This document shows, piece by piece, positions 35,398-43,329 of a stretch of DNA of 64,000 nt. The position numbers and the translations under genes are program-made. The notes beneath the pieces were generated by a model. It had not been told where the DNA came from, searched no databases, and worked only from the letters and a program-made list of their open reading frames with translations. Source of the DNA: Lewinella sp. JB7. Its GTDB lineage: Bacteria > Bacteroidota > Bacteroidia > Chitinophagales > Saprospiraceae. The stretch is taken from contig NZ_JANCTD010000010.1 of the NCBI RefSeq assembly GCF_024297185.1, positions 112,465 through 176,464 on the forward strand, given 5' to 3'. Position 1 is the stretch's first letter, and each line of letters opens with the position of its first letter.

Positions 35398-35412
35398 ACG
35401 TCTCTCACAACG
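35398..35412 (-). repeat. 15-nt array repeat, copy 2
   Basis: CGTTGTGAGAGACGT on the minus strand; distal copy in small RNA 3, preceded by AC and followed by AAGC exactly as in the distal copy of unit 4. Confidence 0.8.
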
Positions 35413-35446
35413 GTAGGCTTAACGAATTAAATACAATATAAAATCA

Positions 35447-35461
35447 ACGTCTCTCACAACG
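35447..35461 (-). repeat. 15-nt array repeat, copy 3
   Basis: Proximal copy in small RNA 3. The flanks extend the stem to AACGU - UGUGAGAG - ACGUU (5 bp). Confidence 0.8.
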
Positions 35462-35477
35462 TTCGTTACAGATGTCG

Positions 35478-35559
35478 GAGGGATAATGTATTGCCGGAGA
35501 GAGAAATTTCAATTAATTACCTTCTTGTTCTCAATGGCCCGATCCGTGTTCTGAACGGC
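35478..35559 (-). promoter_or_regulatory. LytTR promoter A4
   Basis: Boxes at 35526 and 35547, 21 bp apart (minus strand GCCGTTCAG distal, GCCATTGAG proximal). The -7 position TATCCCTC lies 41 bp from the proximal box. Confidence 0.7.
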
Positions 35560-35619
35560 AATGTTCCCGCTCCTCTTTACGATTACGTACGCTCAACTGA
35601 CTGAAAGCTAGCCAGATAC

Positions 35620-35650
35620 AAAAAAAGCCCGGTCGCAGGCGCGCCGGGCT
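35620..35650 (-). terminator. terminator of small RNA 4
   Basis: Minus strand AGCCCGGCGCG, loop, CGACCGGGCT, then seven T. Same stem core as the unit 3 terminator. Confidence 0.9.
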
Positions 35651-35751
35651 CGTTATACTACAGTAAAAGCTTGTTCGTAGAGGGTGGGTTATTCGCCGGA
35701 CGTCAATTCGGTGGATACCGCGCTCCTCTATATGTAATTTGATATATGCTT

Positions 35752-35766
35752 ACGTCTCTCACAACG
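35752..35766 (-). repeat. 15-nt array repeat, copy 4
   Basis: Distal copy in small RNA 4, flanked by AC upstream and AAGC downstream as in copy 2. Confidence 0.8.
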
Positions 35767-35804
35767 GTCAGCGGGATACATGCAAAAAATAAAAGAATTA
35801 GTCA

Positions 35805-35819
35805 ACGTCTCTCACAACG
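35805..35819 (-). repeat. 15-nt array repeat, copy 5
   Basis: Proximal copy in small RNA 4 with the 5-bp AACGU/ACGUU stem potential. Confidence 0.8.
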
Positions 35820-35835
35820 TTCGTTATAGATGTCG

Positions 35836-35917
35836 GGGATATAATGCGGTAAGCAGCCAATAAATTTGCTCCGGGCAGGGCCTTGTTCTTAACGGCACCG
35901 CAGATGTTCTGAATGGT
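35836..35917 (-). promoter_or_regulatory. LytTR promoter A5
   Basis: Boxes at 35884 and 35905, 21 bp apart (minus strand ACCATTCAG distal, GCCGTTAAG proximal). The -7 position TATATCCC lies 41 bp from the proximal box. Confidence 0.7.
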
Positions 35918-35981
35918 ATTTTCGGGCGATGACTCCCTTCCCAACCGGACTGTGGCCCGCAAGCGGTGAGTGCCGCACACA

Positions 35982-36014
35982 CAAAAAGACCCGAGCACGG
36001 AATGCTCAGGTCTT
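35982..36014 (-). terminator. terminator of small RNA 5
   Basis: Minus strand AGACCTGAGCA, loop, TGCTCGGGTCT (one mismatch), then TTTTG. Its sequence differs from the other stems while keeping the same position and orientation. Confidence 0.85.
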
Positions 36015-36207
36015 GATGGGTTCGTACGGAAATTGTCTTTCCGGAGTTTGGTGTAAGGAGTAGATTCGACGCGTCGGGTCAGCTGCTAAACAGTCGGTCA
36101 CCGACAGCGGGAGCACCCCTACCGTAGGTTACTGTTCACCGGACTCACCGGTGAAACACTGCATCTTCAATCAAAACTGGGTATTTAGGTTATTAACATG
36201 AGTTACG
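35983..36207 (-). ncRNA. predicted small RNA 5 (about 225 nt)
   Basis: From promoter A6 to the terminator. It has no 15-nt repeat. It contains a perfect 8-bp hairpin (TTCACCGG, loop of 5, CCGGTGAA) at 36135-36155. It is the most divergent unit in the transcribed part although its promoter is well conserved. Confidence 0.5.
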
Positions 36208-36213
36208 CGACGG

Positions 36214-36294
36214 CATAGATACGGCAAGTGGACACCGAACCCGGCAATCACGCCGGCCGATGTTCTAGACTACCGCGAGCATGTTCCGAACGGA
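36214..36294 (-). promoter_or_regulatory. LytTR promoter A6
   Basis: Boxes at 36261 and 36282, 21 bp apart; the distal box on the minus strand is TCCGTTCGG (9/9), the proximal box is degenerate. -7 element TATCTATG at 36214-36221, 40 bp from the proximal box. Confidence 0.7.
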
Positions 36295-36349
36295 AACGGA
36301 CCTGTCCTGGTATACTCCACTGGTGAATTATTTTGCCAACGACTGCCGG

Positions 36350-36365
36350 CCCTTGTCGACAAGGG
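36350..36365. repeat. perfect 16-bp palindrome
   Basis: CCCTTGTCGACAAGGG, between the terminator of small RNA 6 and promoter A6, within a wider GCCGG...CCGGC pair. It could be an operator or a hairpin; it is not repeated elsewhere in the array. Confidence 0.6.
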
Positions 36366-36390
36366 CGACACGCTTCCGGCACTTGGGGGC

Positions 36391-36423
36391 ATAAAAAAAC
36401 CCGGCCACGTTATGGGCCGGGTT
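36391..36423 (-). terminator. terminator of small RNA 6
   Basis: Minus strand AACCCGGCC, 8-nt loop, GGCCGGGTT, then TTTTT. Perfect 9-bp stem. Confidence 0.9.
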
Positions 36424-36641
36424 CATAAGATCGCACCAACAATTAGTTCTTGAATGAATACTGAAATGTCAGTATCCCATGGTTATATTGATGTCGAATC
36501 CCGTAAGTGTGCTGTTCAATTATCGTCTTCTCTCAAAAAATCACGTCTCTCACAACGTCAAGCTAAAATGGGATTATAATTCTATCGTCAGTCAAAACGT
36601 ACCGCGTTTACATTTAAACCGCTCACCGCTTTCACATGATT
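36392..36641 (-). ncRNA. predicted small RNA 6 (about 250 nt)
   Basis: First unit of the array, starting just after the perfect -7 element of promoter A7. It has one 15-nt repeat (36543-36557), preceded by GAATTATAATCCCA and followed near the 3' end by TGTTGGTGCGAT, both shared with unit 2. Confidence 0.6.
36543..36557 (-). repeat. 15-nt array repeat, copy 6
   Basis: CGTTGTGAGAGACGT on the minus strand in small RNA 6; stem potential ACGU/ACGU. Confidence 0.8.
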
Positions 36642-36647
36642 ATGGAA

Positions 36648-36728
36648 CAAACATAGGGTCACGGCTGGCATAATGTAGCGTTTACACCCCCTCATGTTCT
36701 GATTGACCACCGTCGTGTTCTGAACCGT
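36648..36728 (-). promoter_or_regulatory. LytTR promoter A7
   Basis: Boxes at 36695 and 36716, 21 bp apart (minus strand distal ACGGTTCAG; proximal degenerate). -7 element TATGTTTG, a perfect TAnnTTTG, 40 bp from the proximal box. Rightmost site of the array, 97 bp from the start of the plus-strand fusion gene. Confidence 0.75.
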
Positions 36729-36824
36729 CATTTTTTTCCACATTCCCCTGGATTTCCGCGCCGAAAAGTGCTTTTGTCCGGGTAGGTAGCTTACCTGAGA
36801 GTCCCCCTTTCGTATGTTAGCCGC

Positions 36825-39764
36825 ATGTCAGCAACCTCCCTCCCGGCGGACCTCCTCGCCCGATTTACCATCCCTTTCTCCCCCCCAGCCACTGCCGAGG
36901 CCCGGTCCCTACCCGGAGAAGTGGATCAAAACTACCGGGTAGTCGCAACGGATGGTATGCCCTACGTACTGAAAATAAGTCCCCCCGGAGCCGACCCCGC
37001 CGCCGTGGATTTTCAGCGCGCGATCCTGAACCACCTCCGTGCGTCAAGCCTCCCCTTCCAAATCCCCGCCATCGTCGAAGAAATGTCGCTACCGACACCG
37101 GACGGCAACCGGCAGGTACGATTACACGCCTGGGTCGACGGACGCATACTCGACGAGGTGAAGCCGCGTACCCCCGCCCTGTGGCAATCGTGGGGAGCCA
37201 CCTCCGGCAGGCTTTGTGCGGCGCTGGCGGATTTCGATCACCCGTACGCCCACCGTCCCTACAAGTGGGATCCCGTGAGGGCACCAACGGCCCGTCCCCT
37301 GCTACAATATCTTAGCAATAGTGAGAAAATGCTGGCGGAGTATTTCTTCGACAGACAAGAGTTGCTGGATACCGCCGGCCTCCGCCGCTCCGTAAATTAT
37401 AATGATGCCCACGAGCACAACCTGCTGGTGCGCGACGGTCGGGTGAGCGGCGTCATCGACTTCGGCGATGCCGTCTACACCGCTACCATTTGTGAGCTGG
37501 CCATCGCCTGCGCATATGCGGGAATGCAGCAGGCCGATCCCCTAGATTCGATGCGGATGGTCATCGCGGGATTCCGGACGGAATTCCCCGTCACCGAATC
37601 CGAACTGGGGGTACTGTACGATCTTATCGCCGCACGCTTACTGCTGACGGTCACCGCCGCAGCCGAAAACCGTCACGCTCACCCCGACAATCCATACCTA
37701 TCGGTTTCCGAGGCGCCGGCGTGGACCTTATTGCACTATCTGCGTACTCTCCCTCCCGCATTGGCCACTGCTCATTTCCGCCATGCCGCGGGAATTGCCC
37801 CCCATCCGCGAGCGTCCGCCTACGCGGCTTGGGCTCGTACGGCCAATCCGCTGGCATTACTTCCGTTGCGGGACTCCACCATGGTTTCCATCGATCTGGG
37901 TGTCGGCAGCCCTACGCTCGGGCTTACTCGCAATTACGCGGAACCCAACAAATTTTCTACCCTGGTCCGCCGTCACCTGGAAGACCGGGAAGCGGACTTC
38001 GCCATCGGTGGTTACGGGGAGACCCGCCCCGTATACACTACGGATGATTTTCAGGGAACCGGGAATGACGGCCCCCGTTGGCGGAGCGTACACCTGGGAC
38101 TAGACTGCTGGTCGCCCCGCGCGGGAGCCACGATCGTAGCTCCACTGGACGCCACCGTACATGACGTAGGCACAGACACTACCGTCGGCGGCTACGGAAA
38201 CACCCTCATTTTACGCCACGACCCCACCCCTGACCTGACCTTCTATACCCTCTACGGCCATCTGGGCCCGATCGACGAGAATCTTCGGGCGGGGACGCGG
38301 GTACGGGCAGGGCAAGCGATAGCTACCATTGGTGGCAGAGAAACAAACGGCGGCTGGCCGCCTCACCTCCACTTTCAGGTTCTGCTCGATACCTATGACT
38401 ACGGCACGAATTTTCCCGGCGTCGCTTACCCCGAGGAGGCGGATATCTGGCTGGGTATCTGTCCGGACCCCCGCTCCCTCCTCCCCCTAAGCGTTCCCGC
38501 CGAGAGCCCGCCGCCCGACCCGGTACCGCAGCTTCTATCCCGACGAGAATCGCGTTTAGGGTACAGCCTAAGCCTGTCGTACCGCCGTCCGCTTCACATC
38601 CTGCGCGGCTCCCAACAGTACTTATTCGATCACACGGGCCGGCGGTACCTGGATACGGTGAACAACGTGGCGCACGTAGGTCACGAACACCCCCGGGTGG
38701 TGGAGGCGGGACAGCGGCAAATGGCCGTTCTCAACACCAACAGCCGTTACCTGCACGCCACCGTTCTGGAGTTTGCCGATCGCCTGCGCGCGACCCTTCC
38801 GGATAAACTTTCCGTCGTACACTTCGTCAATTCGGGTAGCGAAGCCAACGAGCTCTCGCTACGGATGGCGGAAGCGGTGACCGGCACCCGTGACACCCTG
38901 GCGATGGAAATGGGGTACCACGGCAATTCAAACCGCACCATCGAGGTGAGCAGTTACAAATTTGCCCGGCGGGGCGGTAGCGGACAACCCCCCACGACCA
39001 CGCTGTTGCCTATGCCCGATGCCCTGCGCGGTCGTCACCTGGACCCGGCTCCCCACCTCCCCCGCCACCGCGCATCCTTCATCGCGGAAGCCATTCTCAG
39101 CTGCGGCGGACAGATCCCCCTTCCGCCCGGATACCTGCAAGGGGTGTACGCCCACGTGCGTGCGAACGGCGGCGTATGCATCGCCGATGAGGTGCAGACA
39201 GGACTCGGCCGGGTAGGTACCCACTACTGGGCCTTCGAGCTCCAGGAAGTAGTACCGGACATCGTCACCATCGGCAAGCCCCTCGGCAACGGTCACCCCC
39301 TCGCCGCCGTAGTCTGTACGGAAGCCGTAGCGGAGGCATTCGCCAACGGCATGGAATACTTCAATACTTTCGGAGGGAACCCCGTGAGCAGTGCCGTAGG
39401 ACTCGCCGTGCTGACTGTGATCGACGACGAAGGTCTGCAGGACAACGCGCGGCGTACCGGTGCCTACCTGAGCGGACGGCTAAACTCTCTGCGGACCGAT
39501 TTCCCGCTCATCGCCGACGTACGGGGACCGGGCCTGTTCCTGGGATTTGAGCTGTGTGGCCCGGACCTTGCTCCCGCGACCCCGCAGGCCAACTACCTGA
39601 AGGAGCGCATGCGCGAGCTGGGCTTCCTGATGAGTACTGACGGCCCCCACGAGAACGTCCTTAAGCTCAAACCACCCCTGTGCTTTACGCAGGATAATGC
39701 CGACCAACTGACCGAATACCTGAATCGCGTGCTGCAGGAAGACGGTACGCAGTGGAGAGACTAG
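36825..39764 (+). CDS. APH-like kinase / M23 peptidase-like / class III aminotransferase fusion
   Basis: 979 aa with three parts. Residues about 20-330: aminoglycoside phosphotransferase/HYKK-like kinase with [10 protein letters not shown] and [11 protein letters not shown] (Mg/ATP site). About 420-540: LytM/M23-like domain with [26 protein letters not shown] and PHLHFQV. About 585-975: class III PLP aminotransferase with [27 protein letters not shown] and Lys in [15 protein letters not shown]. No signal peptide. The aminotransferase resembles the phospho-lyases (PHYKPL/ETNPPL) that act on phosphohydroxylysine or phosphoethanolamine. A kinase plus phospho-lyase pathway in one chain is a reasonable inference; the M23 part is unexplained. 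Confidence 0.88.
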   Translation: MSATSLPADLLARFTIPFSPPATAEARSLPGEVDQNYRVVATDGMPYVLKISPPGADPAAVDFQRAILNHLRASSLPFQIPAIVEEMSLPTPDGNRQVRLHAWVDGRILDEVKPRTPALWQSWGATSGRLCAALADFDHPYAHRPYKWDPVRAPTARPLLQYLSNSEKMLAEYFFDRQELLDTAGLRRSVNYNDAHEHNLLVRDGRVSGVIDFGDAVYTATICELAIACAYAGMQQADPLDSMRMVIAGFRTEFPVTESELGVLYDLIAARLLLTVTAAAENRHAHPDNPYLSVSEAPAWTLLHYLRTLPPALATAHFRHAAGIAPHPRASAYAAWARTANPLALLPLRDSTMVSIDLGVGSPTLGLTRNYAEPNKFSTLVRRHLEDREADFAIGGYGETRPVYTTDDFQGTGNDGPRWRSVHLGLDCWSPRAGATIVAPLDATVHDVGTDTTVGGYGNTLILRHDPTPDLTFYTLYGHLGPIDENLRAGTRVRAGQAIATIGGRETNGGWPPHLHFQVLLDTYDYGTNFPGVAYPEEADIWLGICPDPRSLLPLSVPAESPPPDPVPQLLSRRESRLGYSLSLSYRRPLHILRGSQQYLFDHTGRRYLDTVNNVAHVGHEHPRVVEAGQRQMAVLNTNSRYLHATVLEFADRLRATLPDKLSVVHFVNSGSEANELSLRMAEAVTGTRDTLAMEMGYHGNSNRTIEVSSYKFARRGGSGQPPTTTLLPMPDALRGRHLDPAPHLPRHRASFIAEAILSCGGQIPLPPGYLQGVYAHVRANGGVCIADEVQTGLGRVGTHYWAFELQEVVPDIVTIGKPLGNGHPLAAVVCTEAVAEAFANGMEYFNTFGGNPVSSAVGLAVLTVIDDEGLQDNARRTGAYLSGRLNSLRTDFPLIADVRGPGLFLGFELCGPDLAPATPQANYLKERMRELGFLMSTDGPHENVLKLKPPLCFTQDNADQLTEYLNRVLQEDGTQWRD
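39570..39585 (-). repeat. dispersed GC-rich 16-mer inside the fusion gene
   Basis: GCGGGG-T-CGCGGGAGC on the minus strand, within the aminotransferase coding sequence (encodes APATPQ on the plus strand). Confidence 0.55.
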
Positions 39765-39774
39765 GCAAAAAAAG

Positions 39775-39805
39775 AAGGGATGATCACTGCTAGTGATCAT
39801 CCCTT
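39775..39805 (-). terminator. terminator after tRNA pair (possibly bidirectional)
   Basis: Perfect 13-bp inverted repeat AAGGGATGATCAC / GTGATCATCCCTT with a 5-nt loop. The minus strand continues CTTTTTTTG, so it ends the tRNA transcript. The plus side has a weaker TTTCCTTTCC run and may also end the fusion gene. Confidence 0.88.
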
Positions 39806-39813
39806 TCCTTTCC

Positions 39814-39891
39814 TGGTCGGGGCACCAGGATTCGAACCTGGGGCCTCCTGCTCCCAAAGCAGGCACGCTAACCGGACTGCGCTATGCCCCG
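39814..39891 (-). tRNA. tRNA-Pro (TGG)
   Basis: Cloverleaf on the minus strand: acceptor CGGGGCA/TGCCCCG, anticodon arm CCTGC-TTTGGGA-GCAGG with anticodon TGG, T-loop GTTCGAAT, encoded CCA. It directly abuts tRNA-Ser. Confidence 0.96.
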
Positions 39892-39982
39892 TGGCGGAGA
39901 CGGCGGGATTCGAACCCGCGGTACCCTGTTAGGGTACGTCGATTTAGCAAACCGGTGGTTTCAGCCACTCACCCACGTCTCC
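39892..39982 (-). tRNA. tRNA-Ser (GCT)
   Basis: Minus strand: acceptor GGAGACG/CGTCTCC, anticodon loop TTGCTAA (GCT), long variable arm TACCCT-AACA-GGGTA typical of serine tRNAs, T-loop GTTCGAAT, encoded CCA. Upstream member of the tandem pair. Confidence 0.96.
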
Positions 39983-40115
39983 GGGTTTTTGCTCGCAACG
40001 ACCATCATAAACCCCTAAGGGAATCGGCTGCCGTTGGTGCTAAAGCGACGCAAATTTACGCTGGATAGTTCGGTTACGAAAGCATTGCCGGAGATTTTTT
40101 CCCGCCCCTTTTCAC

Positions 40116-41588
40116 CTAGCCCGGCACGACCCATTCCGGGACGATGTTCGGATCGTAGCCCCACAGCAGGGGGAGAAGGAAGTAGCAGAAGAGCGCGATG
40201 ACGGCTACGGACAGCAGATTCAGCCAGAGCCCCGCGCGCGCCATGTCCGGGATCGTCAGGTAGCCCGATCCGAAGACGACGGCATTGGGGGGCGTAGCTA
40301 CCGGCAGCATGAAGGCACAGGTGGCCGCCAGGGTCGCCGGCACCATCAGCGCGTAGGGATGAATCCCCAACGGCAGGGCGGCCGCGGCAAACACGGGCAT
40401 CAGCATCGAAGTGGTCGCTACGTTGCTGGTAATCTCGGTGAGAAAATTAACGGCGGCCGTGATGATGAGGATCACTACGAGCAGGCCGACACCTTCGGGA
40501 ATGGTCAGGGTGGCCCCGATAAAGTCCGCCAGTCCGCTGGCCGAAAATCCCGCCGCCAGGGCGAAGCCTCCCCCCAGGAGCAGGATGATCCCCCACGGCA
40601 GGCGCACCGCCTCCGACCACTCCAGCAGCGCACGCCCGGGCCGGTCTCCCGGGATGATGAACAACGCGATCCCACCCGCCATCGCGATGATCGGATCGTC
40701 GAGTCCGGGGATGAAAGCCTGCAGCACGCTCGTACGGAATATCCAGGCCAGGGCGGTCACCGCGAACACGATCAATACTTTCTTCTCCTCCCGCGAGAGG
40801 GGCCCCAGGGATTGCTGCTGCCGGCGCACCTCCTCGCGCCCCCCCGAAAAGGTGCGGCGTTCGAAGGTGAAGGCCACCCGCGTGAGGTACCACCAGCATA
40901 GCACAAGAAGCACCATGGATACCGGGAATCCGATCATGAACCACTGGGCGAAGCTGATCTCCACCCCGAAGGTTTCCCGCACCACGCCGGCGAACACTAG
41001 GTTCACGGGCGTACCGATCAGCGTGGCCATTCCACCGATCGATGCACTGTACGCGACGGCCAGCATGAAAGCCTTGCCGAATTCGTCGTTCTCGTCGATC
41101 TCCGGCGTGGCCGGGTCGTCCCGCAGCTGGGCGACGATGGCCGTCGCGATCGGCAGCATCATCACCGAAGTAGCCGTATTGGAGATCCACATGGAGAGCA
41201 GGGCGGTAGCCACCATGGCTCCCAAAATGATCATCCGCACGTTCGTACCGATGAAGGCAATGATGCCCAGCGCGATCCGGCGGTGCAGATTCCACTTTTC
41301 AATGGCCATGGCGATGAGGAATCCGCCCAGAAACAGAAAGACATACCGGTGCCCGTAAGCCGCCGTAGTGGGTTCCAGCTCCATGCCGCCGGTGAGGGGG
41401 AAGAGAATGATGGGCAGCAGCGCCGTGACTGCGATGGGGACGGCTTCCGTAATCCACCAGGCGGCCATCCACGCCGTCGCCGCCAGCAGCGCCGTACCAC
41501 CCGTCGGTAAGCCGGCGGGGTGGAAAAACAGCTGGATCAGGATAAACAGCAGGGGACCGAGTAACAGTCCGACACGTCTGGTGGTCAT
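40116..41588 (-). CDS. SLC13/DASS-family anion:sodium symporter
   Basis: 490 aa with 11-12 membrane helices. Both SNT-type substrate motifs are visible: WISNTATSVMMLPIA in the first half and TEITSNVATTSMLMP in the second, the Na+/carboxylate sites of the DASS family. An extramembrane segment with FERRTFSGGREEVRRQQ separates the halves. It imports dicarboxylates, citrate or sulfate with Na+; the cargo is not decidable here. The next gene upstream on this strand starts 19 bp or more away. Confidence 0.92.
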   Translation of the reverse strand: MTTRRVGLLLGPLLFILIQLFFHPAGLPTGGTALLAATAWMAAWWITEAVPIAVTALLPIILFPLTGGMELEPTTAAYGHRYVFLFLGGFLIAMAIEKWNLHRRIALGIIAFIGTNVRMIILGAMVATALLSMWISNTATSVMMLPIATAIVAQLRDDPATPEIDENDEFGKAFMLAVAYSASIGGMATLIGTPVNLVFAGVVRETFGVEISFAQWFMIGFPVSMVLLVLCWWYLTRVAFTFERRTFSGGREEVRRQQQSLGPLSREEKKVLIVFAVTALAWIFRTSVLQAFIPGLDDPIIAMAGGIALFIIPGDRPGRALLEWSEAVRLPWGIILLLGGGFALAAGFSASGLADFIGATLTIPEGVGLLVVILIITAAVNFLTEITSNVATTSMLMPVFAAAALPLGIHPYALMVPATLAATCAFMLPVATPPNAVVFGSGYLTIPDMARAGLWLNLLSVAVIALFCYFLLPLLWGYDPNIVPEWVVPG

Positions 41589-41607
41589 AAGCGCTTGGGG
41601 AGGGAGC

Positions 41608-42342
41608 CTACAGCTCGCGCACCCAGATGTTGCGGTAGGCCACCAGGTTACCGTGGTCCTGCAGCTTGATCACGTCGTCGCCGTGAGCGATGTTGCGGGG
41701 AAGGCCGATGTACTCGGTCGTTCCCTTGATCTCCGTGTGGTTCTGCACCACCACGCCATTCATCAGTACGGTGACGTAACCGGGGCGGATCAGCATGCCG
41801 TCCTTATTGAATTCCGGGGCGTCGTAGATGATGTCGTAGCTCTGCCACTCTCCCTGGGGCTTCAGGGCGTTGACCAGGGGCGGCGACTGCTTGTAGATCG
41901 AACCGGCCTGTCCGTTGGTATAGGTGTCGCTGCCTTCGCTTTCCAGCACCTGCACCTCGTAGCGGTTCTGCAGAAAGATGCCGCTGTTTCCGCGGCCCTG
42001 TCCTTCCTTGTCCGGCTCGCTCGGCGAGCGCCATTCGACGTGCAGCTGCATATCGCCGAACTTGCGCCGGGTCATGATGTCGCCGCTGCCGGGTTTAACC
42101 ACGATCGCGTTGCCTTCCTTGGTCCACTCGGCGTTACCGTCCGACTTAGCGGATTTCCATTCACTCAGATCGGCCCCTTCTCCCAACAGTACGATCGCGT
42201 CGGCGGGAGGATCACCCAATGTGGCACCGGGTTTGACCTTGGGGGGCACGGGCTCGTAGAATTCGGTGGCTTTAGGATCAGTGATCTGGCAGGCGGCGGT
42301 GCCCGTCAGGCAGAGGCAGAACAGAATGAAGAGGTTACGCAT
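41608..42342 (-). CDS. DUF1080 (3-keto-disaccharide hydrolase-like) secreted protein
   Basis: 244 aa from the ATG at 42342; the longer frame to 42543 has no signal and overlaps the RNase Z gene. The signal peptide ends GTAAC, possibly a lipobox. A concanavalin-like beta sandwich follows with GADLSEWKSA, FGDMQLHVEWRSP and the signature NSGIFLQNRYEVQVLES. Proteins of this family act on glycans at the cell envelope, some cleaving 3-keto-glycosides. It is common in Bacteroidota and Planctomycetota. Confidence 0.9.
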   Translation of the reverse strand: MRNLFILFCLCLTGTAACQITDPKATEFYEPVPPKVKPGATLGDPPADAIVLLGEGADLSEWKSAKSDGNAEWTKEGNAIVVKPGSGDIMTRRKFGDMQLHVEWRSPSEPDKEGQGRGNSGIFLQNRYEVQVLESEGSDTYTNGQAGSIYKQSPPLVNALKPQGEWQSYDIIYDAPEFNKDGMLIRPGYVTVLMNGVVVQNHTEIKGTTEYIGLPRNIAHGDDVIKLQDHGNLVAYRNIWVREL

Positions 42343-42385
42343 AATCAGATTTATTAGGCCGGCCAAGTTAATGCAAGGCGCGCAC

Positions 42386-43321
42386 TTATTCCCGGCCGCG
42401 CGCGACGAACGGAACGGCGTACCGCTGGAGGTCCCGGACGGCGTAGGAACGCGGAAATACACTACGGGCCTCGGCTTCGTGTCCTTCAACTCCCCGGTAG
42501 CGGGAACTGTAGTGTCCGAGCAGCAGGGTTCCGACGTGAGCATCCCGGGCGGTTTCGGCGGCTTCCCGGGCGGTGGAGTGTCCCTTGGCGTGGGCCTCGG
42601 CGACCAGGTCGTGCAGAAAGGTAGCCTCGTGGTACAGCAGATCGACCTGTCGGACGTAGTCGGCCAGTTCGGGAAAGTGGAGCGTATCGGAGCAGTAGGC
42701 GTAGGAGCGGGGCGGGGCCGCGGGAGCCGTAAGCTCGGCGTTGGGCACTACCCTGCCCCCCGGCGTAGTAAAGTCACCGCCGGCCTTGATCGCGGCGATC
42801 TGCTGCCAGGGAATCCCGTATCGTTCTATCTGTTCGCGCAGGATGTTGGGCTCCCGCACCCGTTCCCGGATCAGGTACCCATTGGTGGGAACCCGGTGCC
42901 GCAGGGGAAAGCTGATCACCTCCAGCTCCCCGGTGGTGGTGAGCGGACCGGCTTCGGTAGCCGCGTGTTCCGTGAAGGTCAGGGGAAAGGGCAACTTCCA
43001 GCGATCGAGTTCCAGGAGAGGCGCGAGCTTTGCCCGCAGACCTGGCGGACTTACGATCCGCAGGGGGGCCGTACGGCCGGTCAGGGCAAGACTGGTGAGC
43101 AGGCCGGGCAGTCCGAAGTAGTGATCCCCGTGAAGGTGGGTGATCAGGATCAGGTCAAGACGCCCGAGTCCGTAGCCCGCGGCCTGCAGTTGCATCTGCG
43201 TGCCTTCACCGCAGTCGATCAGTACGTCGGTGGTTTCGGAGCGTAGGAAGTGACCGGAGGCGTGGCGGTCGGCGGTCGGTACCGCTCCGTTGGAGCCGAG
43301 GATCGTTACTTCGAAGCGCAC
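42386..43321 (-). CDS. rnz: ribonuclease Z
   Basis: 311 aa metallo-beta-lactamase fold with THLHGDHYFGLPG (zinc site), an early LGSNGAVPT, SYAYCSDTLHF, and late LLLGHYSSRY. It trims tRNA 3' ends. Next to SYAYCSD is an Ala/Pro-rich stretch (APAAPPR) encoded by a copy of the dispersed GC-rich 16-mer. The STAS gene lies 8 bp upstream, so the two probably share a transcript. Confidence 0.95.
   Translation of the reverse strand: MRFEVTILGSNGAVPTADRHASGHFLRSETTDVLIDCGEGTQMQLQAAGYGLGRLDLILITHLHGDHYFGLPGLLTSLALTGRTAPLRIVSPPGLRAKLAPLLELDRWKLPFPLTFTEHAATEAGPLTTTGELEVISFPLRHRVPTNGYLIRERVREPNILREQIERYGIPWQQIAAIKAGGDFTTPGGRVVPNAELTAPAAPPRSYAYCSDTLHFPELADYVRQVDLLYHEATFLHDLVAEAHAKGHSTAREAAETARDAHVGTLLLGHYSSRYRGVEGHEAEARSVFPRSYAVRDLQRYAVPFVARGRE
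42712..42727 (+). repeat. dispersed GC-rich 16-mer inside rnz
   Basis: GCGGGG-C-CGCGGGAGC, same version as the copy at 14454. It codes for a Pro/Ala loop on the minus strand. Confidence 0.6.
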
Positions 43322-43329
43322 CCGGGGAG

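Larger units (their letters stand above)
35262..35471 (-). ncRNA. predicted small RNA 3 (about 210 nt)
   Basis: Runs from promoter A4 to the terminator. The 5' region GACATCTGTAACGAACG is nearly identical to that of unit 4. Two copies of the 15-nt repeat follow (49 bp apart), the first about 10 nt from the expected 5' end, joined by an A/T-rich linker. Downstream sequence diverges from unit 4, as expected for a non-coding RNA whose 5' part is under selection. Confidence 0.65.
35619..35829 (-). ncRNA. predicted small RNA 4 (about 211 nt)
   Basis: Sister of unit 3: same 5' block GACATCTATAACGAACG, then two 15-nt repeats 53 bp apart with the same flanks, then unrelated sequence up to the terminator. 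A 17-codon frame from an ATG between the repeats exists here but not in unit 3, which argues against a peptide product. Confidence 0.65.

Noticed and set aside
35026..36557. CRISPR array
   Set aside because: The 15-nt repeats are too short, spacing is irregular, copies sit inside longer repeated units with promoters and terminators, and no cas gene is present.
34524..36641. Integron cassette array with attC-like hairpins
   Set aside because: All hairpins have a U-tract on the same strand and fixed distance to the next promoter, as terminators do. There is no integrase and no cassette genes.
34498..36673. Small open frames on both strands in the array (for example near 34498, 34645, 34689, 35798 and 36479)
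   Set aside because: None is shared between units, most run through terminators or promoter boxes, and sister units 3 and 4 do not keep a common peptide.
42343..42543. Longer start for the DUF1080 protein
   Set aside because: It would hide the signal peptide in the middle of the protein and overlap rnz.
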